Source of the DNA: an uncultured Eubacteriales bacterium
Lineage (GTDB): Bacteria > Bacillota > Clostridia > Christensenellales > CAG-138
Assembly (NCBI GenBank): GCA_900549955.1
Contig: URQH01000027.1
Coordinates: 1-18,455, forward strand
Direction: 5' to 3'
DNA: 18,455 bases
How positions within the stretch are numbered: position 1 is the first letter of the stretch; each line of letters begins with the position of its first letter. The notes under the pieces are model-generated. The model did no database searches. It had not been told where the DNA came from and worked only from the letters and a program-made list of their open reading frames with translations. The position numbers and the translations under genes are program-made. Shown one piece after another: positions 1 through 7,124 of this stretch.

Positions 1-320
1 CGGGCGGCGGGCCTGTCCTCCTGCGGCTCGTCCCGGTCGGCGCGCCGTTTCCGGCGCGCGGCGTCGGCCTGCCGGGTCAGGGAGGACACGTCCTCCACCA
101 CGTGCTCGCCGTCGTTCCAGGTCAGGTCGGACAGGACGGCTTCGTCCTGCTCGTCGGAATATTCCACGTCGTCGTCGTCAAACAGGTGGACGAGCTCGGC
201 GTCGTCTTCGGGAGCGGGTTCGTCGAACAGGCCGTCCGTCTCCGGCGCGTCGGCCGGTTCAAACAGGCTGGACAGCAGGCTGCGTTTTTTTCGTTCGGGG
301 TCCCGTTTCTTCTTTGCCAT
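1..320 (-). CDS. Probable FtsQ/DivIB-type division protein, N-terminal part only (runs off left edge)
   Basis: The reading frame opens with ATG at 318-320 and stays open to the window edge, giving about 106 residues. It starts MAKKKRDPERKKRSLLSSLF, a basic cytoplasmic-type N-terminus, followed by a very acidic stretch (an FDDDDVEYSDEQDE run near residues 47-60) and a basic patch (ARRKRRADRDE) near residues 91-101. No membrane segment has been reached by the edge. The gene lies 56 nt after murA on the same strand, where clostridial dcw clusters commonly carry ftsQ/divIB, whose product has a variable charged cytoplasmic tail before one membrane helix and a POTRA domain. The identity therefore rests on position and tail composition, not on a recognised domain. 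The best SD-like element (GGGAG) lies 12 nt before the ATG, inside a hairpin. It could be another membrane protein. Confidence 0.55.
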   Translation of the reverse strand, partial: MAKKKRDPERKKRSLLSSLFEPADAPETDGLFDEPAPEDDAELVHLFDDDDVEYSDEQDEAVLSDLTWNDGEHVVEDVSSLTRQADAARRKRRADRDEPQEDRPAA

Positions 321-331
321 GTGGTCCGTTG

Positions 332-348
332 GCTCCCGGCGTGGGAGC
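332..348 (-). repeat. Hairpin covering the SD-like sequence of the gene after murA
   Basis: A perfect 6-bp inverted repeat (GCTCCC / GGGAGC, 5-nt loop) lies between murA and the next gene. The right arm, as read on the minus strand, contains the only GGGAG element near the ATG at 320. If it folds in the mRNA it would mask that site and lower translation. No T-run follows, so it is not a terminator. Confidence 0.4.
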
Positions 349-376
349 GGTCCTTCCGGTTGGGGTTGGGCGGGGG

Positions 377-1660
377 TCAGTCGGCCTCCCGCCGCACGTG
401 CGCGCCCAGGGCGCTGAGCGTGGCTTCCAGCCGCTCGTAGCCGCGGTCGATGTGCTCGGCGCGCAGCACGGTGGTCACGCCTTTGGCGCGCAACCCCGCA
501 AGCACGAGCGCCGCGCCTCCGCGCAGGTCGTGCGCGGTCACGGTCGCGCCGGTCAGCTGCGGCACGCCGCGTATGACGGCGGTCCGGTTCTTGATGGTGC
601 TGATGGCGCCCATGCGCGAGAGCTCCTGCGCATGCTTGAACCGGTTTTCAAACACGTTTTCGACGATCACGCTGGCGCCGTCGGCCACCGTGCACAGCGC
701 GAAAACCTGCGCCTGCATGTCGGTGGGGAAGCCGGGGTGAGGCAGCGTTTCCACGAGCTTGAGCTCGCGCGGGCGGGCGGGAGCGGTGAGCCGGATCGTG
801 CGGTCGCGCACGTCGATGGTGCAGCCGGACTCCGTCAGTTTGGCGAGGGTGCCCGCCATGTCGTCGGGGATCACGTTTTCCAGCGCGATGCGCCCGCCGG
901 TGATCGCCGCCGCCACGAGCAGCGTGCCCGCGGCAATGCGGTCGGGCCGGATGCGGTAGGTGACCTCCCGCGGTTCGCAGCCGCCGCGCACGACGATGGT
1001 CGAGGAGCCGGCGCCCCGCACGAAAAAGCCGGCGGCGTTCAAAAAATTCTGCAAATCCACGATCTCCGGCTCACGCGCGGCGTTGTGGATCACGGTCTCG
1101 CCCTCGGCGGCAGTGGCTGCCATGAGAATGTTTTCCGTCGCGCCCACGGACGGGTAGTCCAGGTGGATGCTGGCCCCCAGCAGCCGCGCGCCGTCGCAGC
1201 GGATGCGGCCGCCCTGCTCCCGGATTTCGGCGCGCAGCGCGGACAGGCCGGTCAGGTGCAGGTCGATGGGCCGGTTGCCGATCTCGCAGCCGCCGGGATA
1301 GGTGACCACTGCCCGGTGAAAGCGGCCGAGTACGGGGCCCAGCAGAAAGATGGAGGAGCGCAGCTCCTTGGAGAGATCCTCCGGCAGCTCGCACCGGCAC
1401 GCGCCCGACGCGTCGATGCACAGCGTGTCGCCCTCGCCGGGCGCGCCGGCCTGCGCCGGCAGCCGCTCTGCGCTGCAGCCGAGCAGCCGCAGGATGCGGA
1501 GCATGTTTTCCACGTCCGTGAGACGCGGACAGTCCAGCAGGCGGACGCGCCGGCGGGTCAGCACACAGGCCGCCAGGATGGGCAGTACGGCGTTTTTCGC
1601 GCCGCCGATCCGGCAAACGCCGTCGATCGGGTATCCGCCCTCCACGATCAGTTTCGGCAT
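377..1660 (-). CDS. murA: UDP-N-acetylglucosamine 1-carboxyvinyltransferase (MurA)
   Basis: MurA transfers enolpyruvate from PEP to UDP-GlcNAc, the first committed cytoplasmic step of peptidoglycan synthesis. The 427-residue product has the normal family length and motifs: GGAKNA (Lys22, Asn23) near the N-terminus; GGCEIGNRPIDLH with the PEP-binding, fosfomycin-reactive Cys at 125; PGFPTDMQ with the conserved Asp at 314; FENRFKHAQEL in the second domain; and a C-terminal DLRGGAALVLAGL followed by HIDRGYERLE. The start at 1660 was chosen because MPKLIVEGG matches the family N-terminus and GGAGG sits 6 nt upstream; an in-frame extension to 1801 has no such support. It follows ftsW after a 175-nt gap and precedes the ftsQ-like gene. 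Because Cys125 is not replaced by Asp, sensitivity to fosfomycin at the target level would be expected (inference). Confidence 0.96.
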   Translation of the reverse strand: MPKLIVEGGYPIDGVCRIGGAKNAVLPILAACVLTRRRVRLLDCPRLTDVENMLRILRLLGCSAERLPAQAGAPGEGDTLCIDASGACRCELPEDLSKELRSSIFLLGPVLGRFHRAVVTYPGGCEIGNRPIDLHLTGLSALRAEIREQGGRIRCDGARLLGASIHLDYPSVGATENILMAATAAEGETVIHNAAREPEIVDLQNFLNAAGFFVRGAGSSTIVVRGGCEPREVTYRIRPDRIAAGTLLVAAAITGGRIALENVIPDDMAGTLAKLTESGCTIDVRDRTIRLTAPARPRELKLVETLPHPGFPTDMQAQVFALCTVADGASVIVENVFENRFKHAQELSRMGAISTIKNRTAVIRGVPQLTGATVTAHDLRGGAALVLAGLRAKGVTTVLRAEHIDRGYERLEATLSALGAHVRREAD

Positions 1661-1835
1661 GAAACACCTCCGACGCATCGATTGGACGCGGCGGCGACGG
1701 CACGGGCGAGCTCCATGGCGGGACATGGGCGAATGGCCGGTGCGGGCAGCCTGCGTTCCACACACGATATTGTATGCGCGGAAGGTGTCGAATGTTCCCA
1801 CTATTTTTTACAAGGTGCCGGATTGCGTCAGCCCG

Positions 1836-3056
1836 TCAGCGCGTGGACGGGGAAGGCGTGCGCGTGTCGCGGCGGGGGACGGGCAGGTCGGCGCCGCGGC
1901 GGGTTTCGGCCACGACGGGAAGCTGCCTAGTGGCGGCCGTGGTATAGCGCGAGATGTTGAGCAGCACGCCCATCGCAGCGAGGAAGATCAGCAGCGAGGA
2001 GCCGCCGGCGCTGATGAACGGCAGCGCCTGTCCGGTCGTGGGCATGGAGCCCGTGACGACGCCGATGTTCACGAATACCTGCAGCGCGAACACGACCGTG
2101 ATGCCGGTGGCGAGCAGGCTGCCAAAGCGGTCGCGGCAGCGTAGCGCGGTGCGCAGGCCGCGGAAGATGATGAAGCCGTAGGCGCACATGACCGCGACGG
2201 CACCGACAAAGCCGAGTTCTTCGCCGAGGATGGCGAAGATGAAATCGCTCTCGCCGTAGGTCATGTACAGCAGCTTTTGCCGGCTATTGTTCAGCCCCAG
2301 GCCGAACAGGCCTCCGCTGCCGAGCGCGTACAGCGACTGGATCAGCTGATAGCCGCTGCCGAGGCCGCCGTCGCCGTCGTTCCACGGGTCGCGGAACGAC
2401 GTAAGCCGCGCGAACCGGTACGGCTCGATCACGGCGAACAGCACGAACAGCGCGACCAGCACGACGCCGAGCAGCAGCATCTGCTTGATGTCCGCGCCGC
2501 CGGCAAACAGCAGCGCATAGCCCATCATGCCCACGATAACCGCCATGGACATGTTCGGCTGCAGCATGATCAGGCCGCAGATCACGCCGATGGCGAGCAG
2601 CATCGGCAGCATGCCGCGCTTGAAGTCGCGCATGATCGCGTGTTTTTTGGACATGAACGCACACATGTAGAGCATCATGCCGAACTTGGCGATCTCGGAG
2701 GGCTGGATACTCTGTCCGGCGATGTTGAGCCAGCGCTTGCCGCCGTTGAGCTCCTCGCCGAAGATCAGCACGGCGACCAGCAGCACGACCGACACGAGAA
2801 AGCCGATAACCTTGTATTTTTCCAGCCGCCGGTAGTCGAAAAACGAGAGCAGCAGCATGATCGGGTAGCCGATGAGCATGTAGACGGCCTGCTTTTTGAG
2901 ATAGAAATAGCCGTCGTAGTTGGCGCCGGCATAGTTTTGCGCGTAATAATAGCTGGCGGAAAACACCATGACAAGGCCGAAGGCGCACAGCAGCGTCACC
3001 GTCAGCAGGATGCCATAGTCCATTCGATGCATTTTTACGCGCGCCTGTCTTTCCAT
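1836..3056 (-). CDS. ftsW: Septal peptidoglycan glycosyltransferase FtsW (SEDS family)
   Basis: FtsW polymerises lipid II glycan strands at the septum with its partner class B PBP. The 406-residue protein is highly hydrophobic, with about ten predicted membrane segments. SEDS landmarks are present: KRWLNI then IQPSEIAKF (residues 107-125), the large extracytoplasmic loop, the GESDFIFAILGEELG block (268-282) whose Asp271 matches the position of the SEDS catalytic Asp, and PTTGQALPFISAGGSSLL (339-356). The C-terminal 35 residues are basic and cytoplasmic. The start at 3056 has GGAGG only 4 nt upstream; Met9 or Met12 are possible alternatives. A strong promoter lies just upstream. Synteny after murD favours FtsW (SpoVE/FtsW group) over RodA. 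Confidence 0.93.
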   Translation of the reverse strand: MERQARVKMHRMDYGILLTVTLLCAFGLVMVFSASYYYAQNYAGANYDGYFYLKKQAVYMLIGYPIMLLLSFFDYRRLEKYKVIGFLVSVVLLVAVLIFGEELNGGKRWLNIAGQSIQPSEIAKFGMMLYMCAFMSKKHAIMRDFKRGMLPMLLAIGVICGLIMLQPNMSMAVIVGMMGYALLFAGGADIKQMLLLGVVLVALFVLFAVIEPYRFARLTSFRDPWNDGDGGLGSGYQLIQSLYALGSGGLFGLGLNNSRQKLLYMTYGESDFIFAILGEELGFVGAVAVMCAYGFIIFRGLRTALRCRDRFGSLLATGITVVFALQVFVNIGVVTGSMPTTGQALPFISAGGSSLLIFLAAMGVLLNISRYTTAATRQLPVVAETRRGADLPVPRRDTRTPSPSTR

Positions 3057-3090
3057 TGCGCCTCCATGCTACAGGATACAGGATTATCAA

Positions 3091-3119
3091 ATTATACTAT
3101 GATATCTATGCAATCGCAA
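3091..3119 (-). promoter_or_regulatory. Sigma-A-type promoter for ftsW and downstream genes
   Basis: On the minus strand TTGCGA (3114-3119) and TATAAT (3091-3096) are separated by exactly 17 nt. The -10 is a perfect consensus and the -35 matches 4 of 6. The predicted start near 3085 leaves a leader of about 29 nt before the ftsW ATG. It lies in a locally AT-rich island within an otherwise GC-rich 142-nt gap after murD, which supports function. Confidence 0.75.
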
Positions 3120-3137
3120 GCCGGGCGACCACCCGGC
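3120..3137 (-). repeat. GC-rich hairpin next to the ftsW promoter
   Basis: The arms GCCGGG and CCCGGC (6 bp, 6-nt loop) abut the -35 box of the ftsW promoter. An overlapping alternative stem (GGGCG/CGCCC) uses the same bases. No T-run follows on the minus strand, so complete termination after murD is not expected; it could attenuate read-through or stabilise the 3' end of the upstream mRNA. Confidence 0.35.
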
Positions 3138-3198
3138 CGCCCGATTGTTGCAAAATGTTTACCTTTCTGGCGCAGTTCGACGCCGCATTGCGCGCCGC

Positions 3199-4557
3199 TC
3201 AGCGCGCGCTTTCATACCCGTTCACGATCTCCTTGAACACGCGCCCGCGTTGTTCAAAGTTGTCGAACATGCCCCAGCTTGCGCTGGCGGGGGAGAGCAG
3301 CACCACGTCTCCGGGGCGGGCCAGGGCGCGCGCGGTGTCGACCGCCTCGCGGAAGGTGTCGGCCGTGTGGCACAGCTCGAGCATGTCGGCGTCCGCCGCG
3401 GTGCGCAGCAGCTGGTCGCGGGTCTGGCCCAGGATGACGAGCGCGCGCACGCGGCCGCGCAGCGCGTCAAACAGTTCGTGGAAATCCAGGTGCTTGTCGT
3501 AGCCGCCGAGCAGCAGCACGGTGGGGCGCGTCATGGCCTCGATGGCGCGGATCGTGCTGGCCGGGTTGGTGCCCTTGCTGTCGTTGATGAACGTCACGCC
3601 GTCCAGCTCCCGCACGAACTCGATGCGGTGCTCCACGCCGGGGAACGTGCGCAGCGTTTCGCGCACCGCGTCCGCCGGCACGCCCATGGCGAGCGCGAGC
3701 AGCGACGAGAGCATGGCGTTTTCGAGGTTGTGGCCGCCGGGGATACGGATCTCGGAGGCGCGCAGCAGCGGCAGCTCGTGGCCGCCGCGCCGGTAGATGA
3801 CCACGCCGTCGCGCACGAACATGCCCTCCGGCACCTCGCTGCGGCGGGAAAAATACAGGCAGGTGGCCGGGGAGAGCGTGTACATGGCGCGCACCTCCGG
3901 GTCGTCGTAGTTGAGCACGGCAAAGTCGTCCGCGGTCTGGTTGTCAAACACCTTGCACTTGGCCGCAATGTACCGGTCCATCGTGCCGAAGTGGTCGAGG
4001 TGGTCGGGCGTGATGTTGCAGCAGGCGGCCGCACGCGCATGAAAGCGGGAGCAGCCCTCGAGCTGCAGCGCCGCCGTCTCCGCCACGATCACGTCGCCCG
4101 GGCGCGTCTCCTGGGCGTGTTCGGTGATGGCCACGCCGATGTTGCCGAGCACGAACGTGCGGAACCCGCCGGCCTTGAACAGCTCGCCGGTGAGCGCGGT
4201 GCAGGTGGTCTTGCCGTTCGTGCCGGTGATGCAGACGAAGTCGGCCTGTGCGTGCCGGTAACCCAGCTCGATTTCGGAGATCACCTCGATGCCCTGCTGC
4301 TGTGCCTGCACGAGAAACGGCGTGGTCATCGGGATGATCGGGCTGGGGATGACGAGCGACACGCCGCCCAGCAGCGTTTCGGGAGCCTCGCCGAGCCGGT
4401 TTTCCACATCGTACCCGGCGAGCGCCGCCTCCAGCCCGTCGATTTTCGGCTTCTGGTCGTTGATGATCACGCGCCAGCCGTTGCGGCACAGCAGCTTGGC
4501 GGCGCCGATGCCGCTCTTGGCCATGCCGACAATGAGCGCGGTTTTCTGTCTTTCCAT
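3199..4557 (-). CDS. murD: UDP-N-acetylmuramoyl-L-alanine--D-glutamate ligase (MurD)
   Basis: MurD adds D-Glu to UDP-MurNAc-L-Ala using ATP in the cytoplasm. The 452-residue protein is of normal family length. It starts with a nucleotide-binding-type domain 1 (ALIVGMAKSGIGAAKLL), has the Mur-ligase P-loop GTNGKTT at 112-118, the TPDHLDHFGTMDRYIAAKCKV-type segment holding the conserved His and the Lys that is usually carbamylated, then NLENAMLSSLLALAMGV and the C-terminal domain with HRIEFV, FINDSKGTNP and LLLGGYDKHLDF. Domain 1 reads PSPIIP where many MurDs have SPG(I/V)P, a mild deviation. The ATG at 4557 has AGGGGG about 9 nt upstream. It follows mraY after 78 nt; murD is the last gene before the internal ftsW promoter. 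Confidence 0.96.
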   Translation of the reverse strand: MERQKTALIVGMAKSGIGAAKLLCRNGWRVIINDQKPKIDGLEAALAGYDVENRLGEAPETLLGGVSLVIPSPIIPMTTPFLVQAQQQGIEVISEIELGYRHAQADFVCITGTNGKTTCTALTGELFKAGGFRTFVLGNIGVAITEHAQETRPGDVIVAETAALQLEGCSRFHARAAACCNITPDHLDHFGTMDRYIAAKCKVFDNQTADDFAVLNYDDPEVRAMYTLSPATCLYFSRRSEVPEGMFVRDGVVIYRRGGHELPLLRASEIRIPGGHNLENAMLSSLLALAMGVPADAVRETLRTFPGVEHRIEFVRELDGVTFINDSKGTNPASTIRAIEAMTRPTVLLLGGYDKHLDFHELFDALRGRVRALVILGQTRDQLLRTAADADMLELCHTADTFREAVDTARALARPGDVVLLSPASASWGMFDNFEQRGRVFKEIVNGYESAR

Positions 4558-4585
4558 GTCGGAATACCCCCTGAAAAATCTATGG

Positions 4586-4602
4586 GGACGGCAAGGCCGT
4601 CC
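4586..4602 (-). repeat. Hairpin in the mraY-murD gap
   Basis: A perfect 7-bp inverted repeat, GGACGGC and GCCGTCC with a 3-nt loop, lies in the 78-nt spacer between mraY and murD. On the minus strand an ATTTTT run follows several nt later, too far for a standard intrinsic terminator. A weak attenuator or a processing or stability hairpin is possible. Confidence 0.4.
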
Positions 4603-4635
4603 GCCAAAAACAGTCTGGATTGTCGCCGGATGCGC

Positions 4636-5640
4636 CTACCGCAGGTAGGACAGCAGGCAGATGGCGCAGAGCACCGTCGTCACCAGTGTATACATCGTTA
4701 CGATACGCGATTCCGAATAGCCGCACAGCTCAAAGTGGTGGTGGATCGGCGCCATCTTGAACACGCGCTTGCCGTGGCGCAGCTTGTAGGAGCCGACCTG
4801 CAGGATGACCGACACCGTGGACCCGACGAAGCAGAAGCCCATCACCGGCAGCAGCAGGATGGAGCGGCTCGTGATGGCCATCATGGCGATGGCGCCGCCG
4901 AGCGCGAGCGAGCCCGTGTCGCCCATGAACACGCGGGCCGGGAACGTGTTGTAGCGGATAAAGCCGAGGCACGCGCCGGTCACGGCCGCGCAGAACACCG
5001 CCATGCCGTCGAGGTTCACGCCGTAGAGCGTCTGCCCGAGCAGCGTGGCGCGGCCGGAGAGCAGCGCGAACACGATGGTCATGGCGAGCGTATAAATCAT
5101 CGTCACGCCGGAGGCGAGCCCGTCCAGCCCGTCGGTCAGGTTGACCGCATTCGTGGTGCCGATGACGACGAACATCACGAGCGGGATGTAATAGACGCCG
5201 ATATCCCAGCTGCCGCCGGAGATGGGCAGGTACAGGCTGGAGCCGATGTACGGCGAACGGTAGGCCCAGAGCGCGACCAGCAGCGCAATGCCGAACTGCG
5301 CGATGATCTTCTGGTAGGCGCGCAGCCCGAGGTTGCGTTTGAGCCGGACCTTGATAAAATCGTCGAGAAAGCCGACCAAGCCGAAGGCAAACGTGACCAG
5401 CAGCGCCGGCAGCACGAGCTCGGCGCTTTCGAGCCCGAAGATCAGCGTGGCCACGAGAACGCCCAGCAGCGTCATGATGCCGCCCATGGTGGGCGTCCCC
5501 TGTTTGTTCTTGTGCGAATCCGGCCCTTCCTCGCGCTCCACCTGCCCAAATTTGAGCCGCCGCAGCATGGGGATTACAATGGGGCCGAGCACCAGCACAA
5601 CGGCAAACGCGACGAGCGCGCTCAGTAAATAGGTCTGCAT
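4636..5640 (-). CDS. mraY: Phospho-N-acetylmuramoyl-pentapeptide transferase (MraY)
   Basis: MraY moves phospho-MurNAc-pentapeptide onto undecaprenyl phosphate to make lipid I at the inner face of the membrane. The 334-residue protein is polytopic (about ten membrane helices) and carries all family signatures: QGTPTMGG (47-54), the Mg-binding FLDDFIK (91-97, Asp93/94), NAVNLTDGLDGLA (164-176), FMGDTGSLALGG (238-249) and MAPIHHHFE (296-304) with the His triad. The ATG at 5640 lies 7 nt after the murE stop. A GAGGAG element within the 3' end of murE is rather far from the ATG (about 14-16 nt), so translational coupling to murE is likely. Confidence 0.97.
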   Translation of the reverse strand: MQTYLLSALVAFAVVLVLGPIVIPMLRRLKFGQVEREEGPDSHKNKQGTPTMGGIMTLLGVLVATLIFGLESAELVLPALLVTFAFGLVGFLDDFIKVRLKRNLGLRAYQKIIAQFGIALLVALWAYRSPYIGSSLYLPISGGSWDIGVYYIPLVMFVVIGTTNAVNLTDGLDGLASGVTMIYTLAMTIVFALLSGRATLLGQTLYGVNLDGMAVFCAAVTGACLGFIRYNTFPARVFMGDTGSLALGGAIAMMAITSRSILLLPVMGFCFVGSTVSVILQVGSYKLRHGKRVFKMAPIHHHFELCGYSESRIVTMYTLVTTVLCAICLLSYLR

Positions 5641-5647
5641 GTGTCGT

Positions 5648-7084
5648 CTATTTCCGCTCCTCGAGCAGTTCCTTTACAGTTTCCTTGTCGTCAAAGTGAT
5701 AGCGTGTGCCGTTGATCTCCTGATAATTCTCGTGACCCTTGCCGGCGATGAGGATCACGTCGTCCGGCTCGGCGACCGAAATGGCGTGCGCGATGGCCTG
5801 GCGCCGGTTTTCAATGACGACGTATTTGGCCCCGGAGCGCTTGACGCCCTCTTCGATCGTCTCGATGATCGCCATCGGGTCCTCGTTGCGCGGGTTGTCG
5901 GACGTGATGATGGCCAGGTCGGAGTACCGCCCGGCGATTTCGCCCATGATCGGCCGTTTGGCGCGGTCGCGGTCGCCGCCGCAGCCAAACACGCAGATCA
6001 CGCGCTTTTTGGCGAAGTCGCACACCGTCTTAAGCACGTTTTCCAGCGCGTCCGGCGTGTGCGCATAATCGACAAAGATGGAGTAGGGCAGGTGGGAGCC
6101 GACGGCCTCCAGCCGCCCGGAGACGCTGGTCATGGACTCCAGCCCCTGCTTGATGGCGGGGAGCTGGATGCCGATGGCCTGCGCCATGCCCACGGCGCCC
6201 ATCGCGTTGAACACGGAGAACAGGCCGGGGATGGGCAGGTTCATGCGCACGTCGCCGCACGGGGTGTGCAGGTCAAACTGGACGCCGCGCGTGGTGATGT
6301 TGATGTCGGACGCCGCAATGTCCGCGCGGTCGCGCACCCCGAACGTGGTGATCGGGATGGACAGGCCGGACATGATGCGGTCGGCATACGGGTCATCCAC
6401 GTTGACGACGGCCTTTTTCGCGTTCAGGAACAGGATCTTTTTCGCCTGCAGGTAGTTTTCAAAGGTCTTGTGGTAGTCGAGGTGGTCCTGCGTCAGGTTT
6501 GTGAACAGCGCCACGTCGAACTTGATGCCGTGCACGCGGAACTGCTCGAGCGCATGCGACGAGACCTCCATGACGACGAGGTCCACGCGTGCGTCGGCCA
6601 TCGTGCGCAGCAGCCGGAACAGGTCGACCGACTCGGGCGTCGTCCGGTCGGTGTGCAGGCTTTCGCTGCCGATCATGTTGCGGATGGTGCCGATGATGCC
6701 GACCTTTTTGCCGGCCTGCTCGGCGATGGCTTTGACCATGTAGGTGGTGGTCGTCTTGCCGTTGGTGCCGGTGACGCCCAGCACCTGGATCTCACGCTGC
6801 GGATAGCCGTAAAACGCGGCGGCCATTTCGGCCATGGATTTTCTGGCGTTTTTGACCACGACCTGCGGCACGGCAAGCGGCAGCTCGCGCTCTACGAGCA
6901 GCGCCACGGCGCCCTGCTTTACGGCGGCCTCGGCGAACGTGTGCCCGTCGAACAGCTGCCCGACGATGCAGCAGAACATGCTCCCCTGCTTGACCTTGCG
7001 CGAGTCGTACTCGATCGAACGGATGTCTACGTTTTCCCCCGTGTAGCGCAGGCCGGTCGACATGGCGAGTTCCGATAACAGCAT
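5648..7084 (-). CDS. murE: UDP-MurNAc-tripeptide synthetase (MurE), meso-diaminopimelate type
   Basis: MurE adds the third stem-peptide residue to UDP-MurNAc-L-Ala-D-Glu. The 478-residue protein shows the P-loop GTNGKTT (106-112), MEVSSHALEQ (172-181), TNLTQDHLDYHKTFENYLQAK (195-215) with the conserved Lys region, VDYAHTPDALENVL (338-351) and CGGDRDRAKRPIMG (368-381). The specificity motif is DNPR (396-399), which in this family marks meso-diaminopimelate enzymes; lysine-adding enzymes differ here. The organism should therefore have meso-DAP peptidoglycan. The ATG at 7084 is preceded by GGGAGGAAA about 8 nt upstream and gives a family-like N-terminus; an in-frame extension to 7282 would run into the upstream PBP gene and has Arg-rich, non-family sequence. 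It starts 40 nt after the PBP stop. Confidence 0.96.
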   Translation of the reverse strand: MLLSELAMSTGLRYTGENVDIRSIEYDSRKVKQGSMFCCIVGQLFDGHTFAEAAVKQGAVALLVERELPLAVPQVVVKNARKSMAEMAAAFYGYPQREIQVLGVTGTNGKTTTTYMVKAIAEQAGKKVGIIGTIRNMIGSESLHTDRTTPESVDLFRLLRTMADARVDLVVMEVSSHALEQFRVHGIKFDVALFTNLTQDHLDYHKTFENYLQAKKILFLNAKKAVVNVDDPYADRIMSGLSIPITTFGVRDRADIAASDINITTRGVQFDLHTPCGDVRMNLPIPGLFSVFNAMGAVGMAQAIGIQLPAIKQGLESMTSVSGRLEAVGSHLPYSIFVDYAHTPDALENVLKTVCDFAKKRVICVFGCGGDRDRAKRPIMGEIAGRYSDLAIITSDNPRNEDPMAIIETIEEGVKRSGAKYVVIENRRQAIAHAISVAEPDDVILIAGKGHENYQEINGTRYHFDDKETVKELLEERK

Positions 7085-7124
7085 GAGTCGTTTCCTCCCG
7101 AATTCCCCTGAAGATATCTGAATA

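Noticed and set aside
1661..1835. A possible promoter (TACAAT) in the ftsW-murA gap
   Set aside because: No -35-like hexamer was found at 16-18 nt; the strong ftsW promoter upstream can serve murA.
314..1930. A 538-codon open frame on the plus strand
   Set aside because: It is antisense to murA and the ftsW end; its sequence is repetitive Ala/Arg/Gly/His without family likeness.
4586..4602. An intrinsic terminator between mraY and murD
   Set aside because: The hairpin is perfect, but the T-run is displaced by several nt, and termination here would cut off murD; kept only as an inverted repeat.
3145..5628. An 827-codon open frame on the plus strand
   Set aside because: It lies antisense to murD and mraY, both of which carry full family motifs. 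The composition (Arg, His, Gly, Ala, Val rich) is that of a GC-rich shadow frame, with no SD and no domain.
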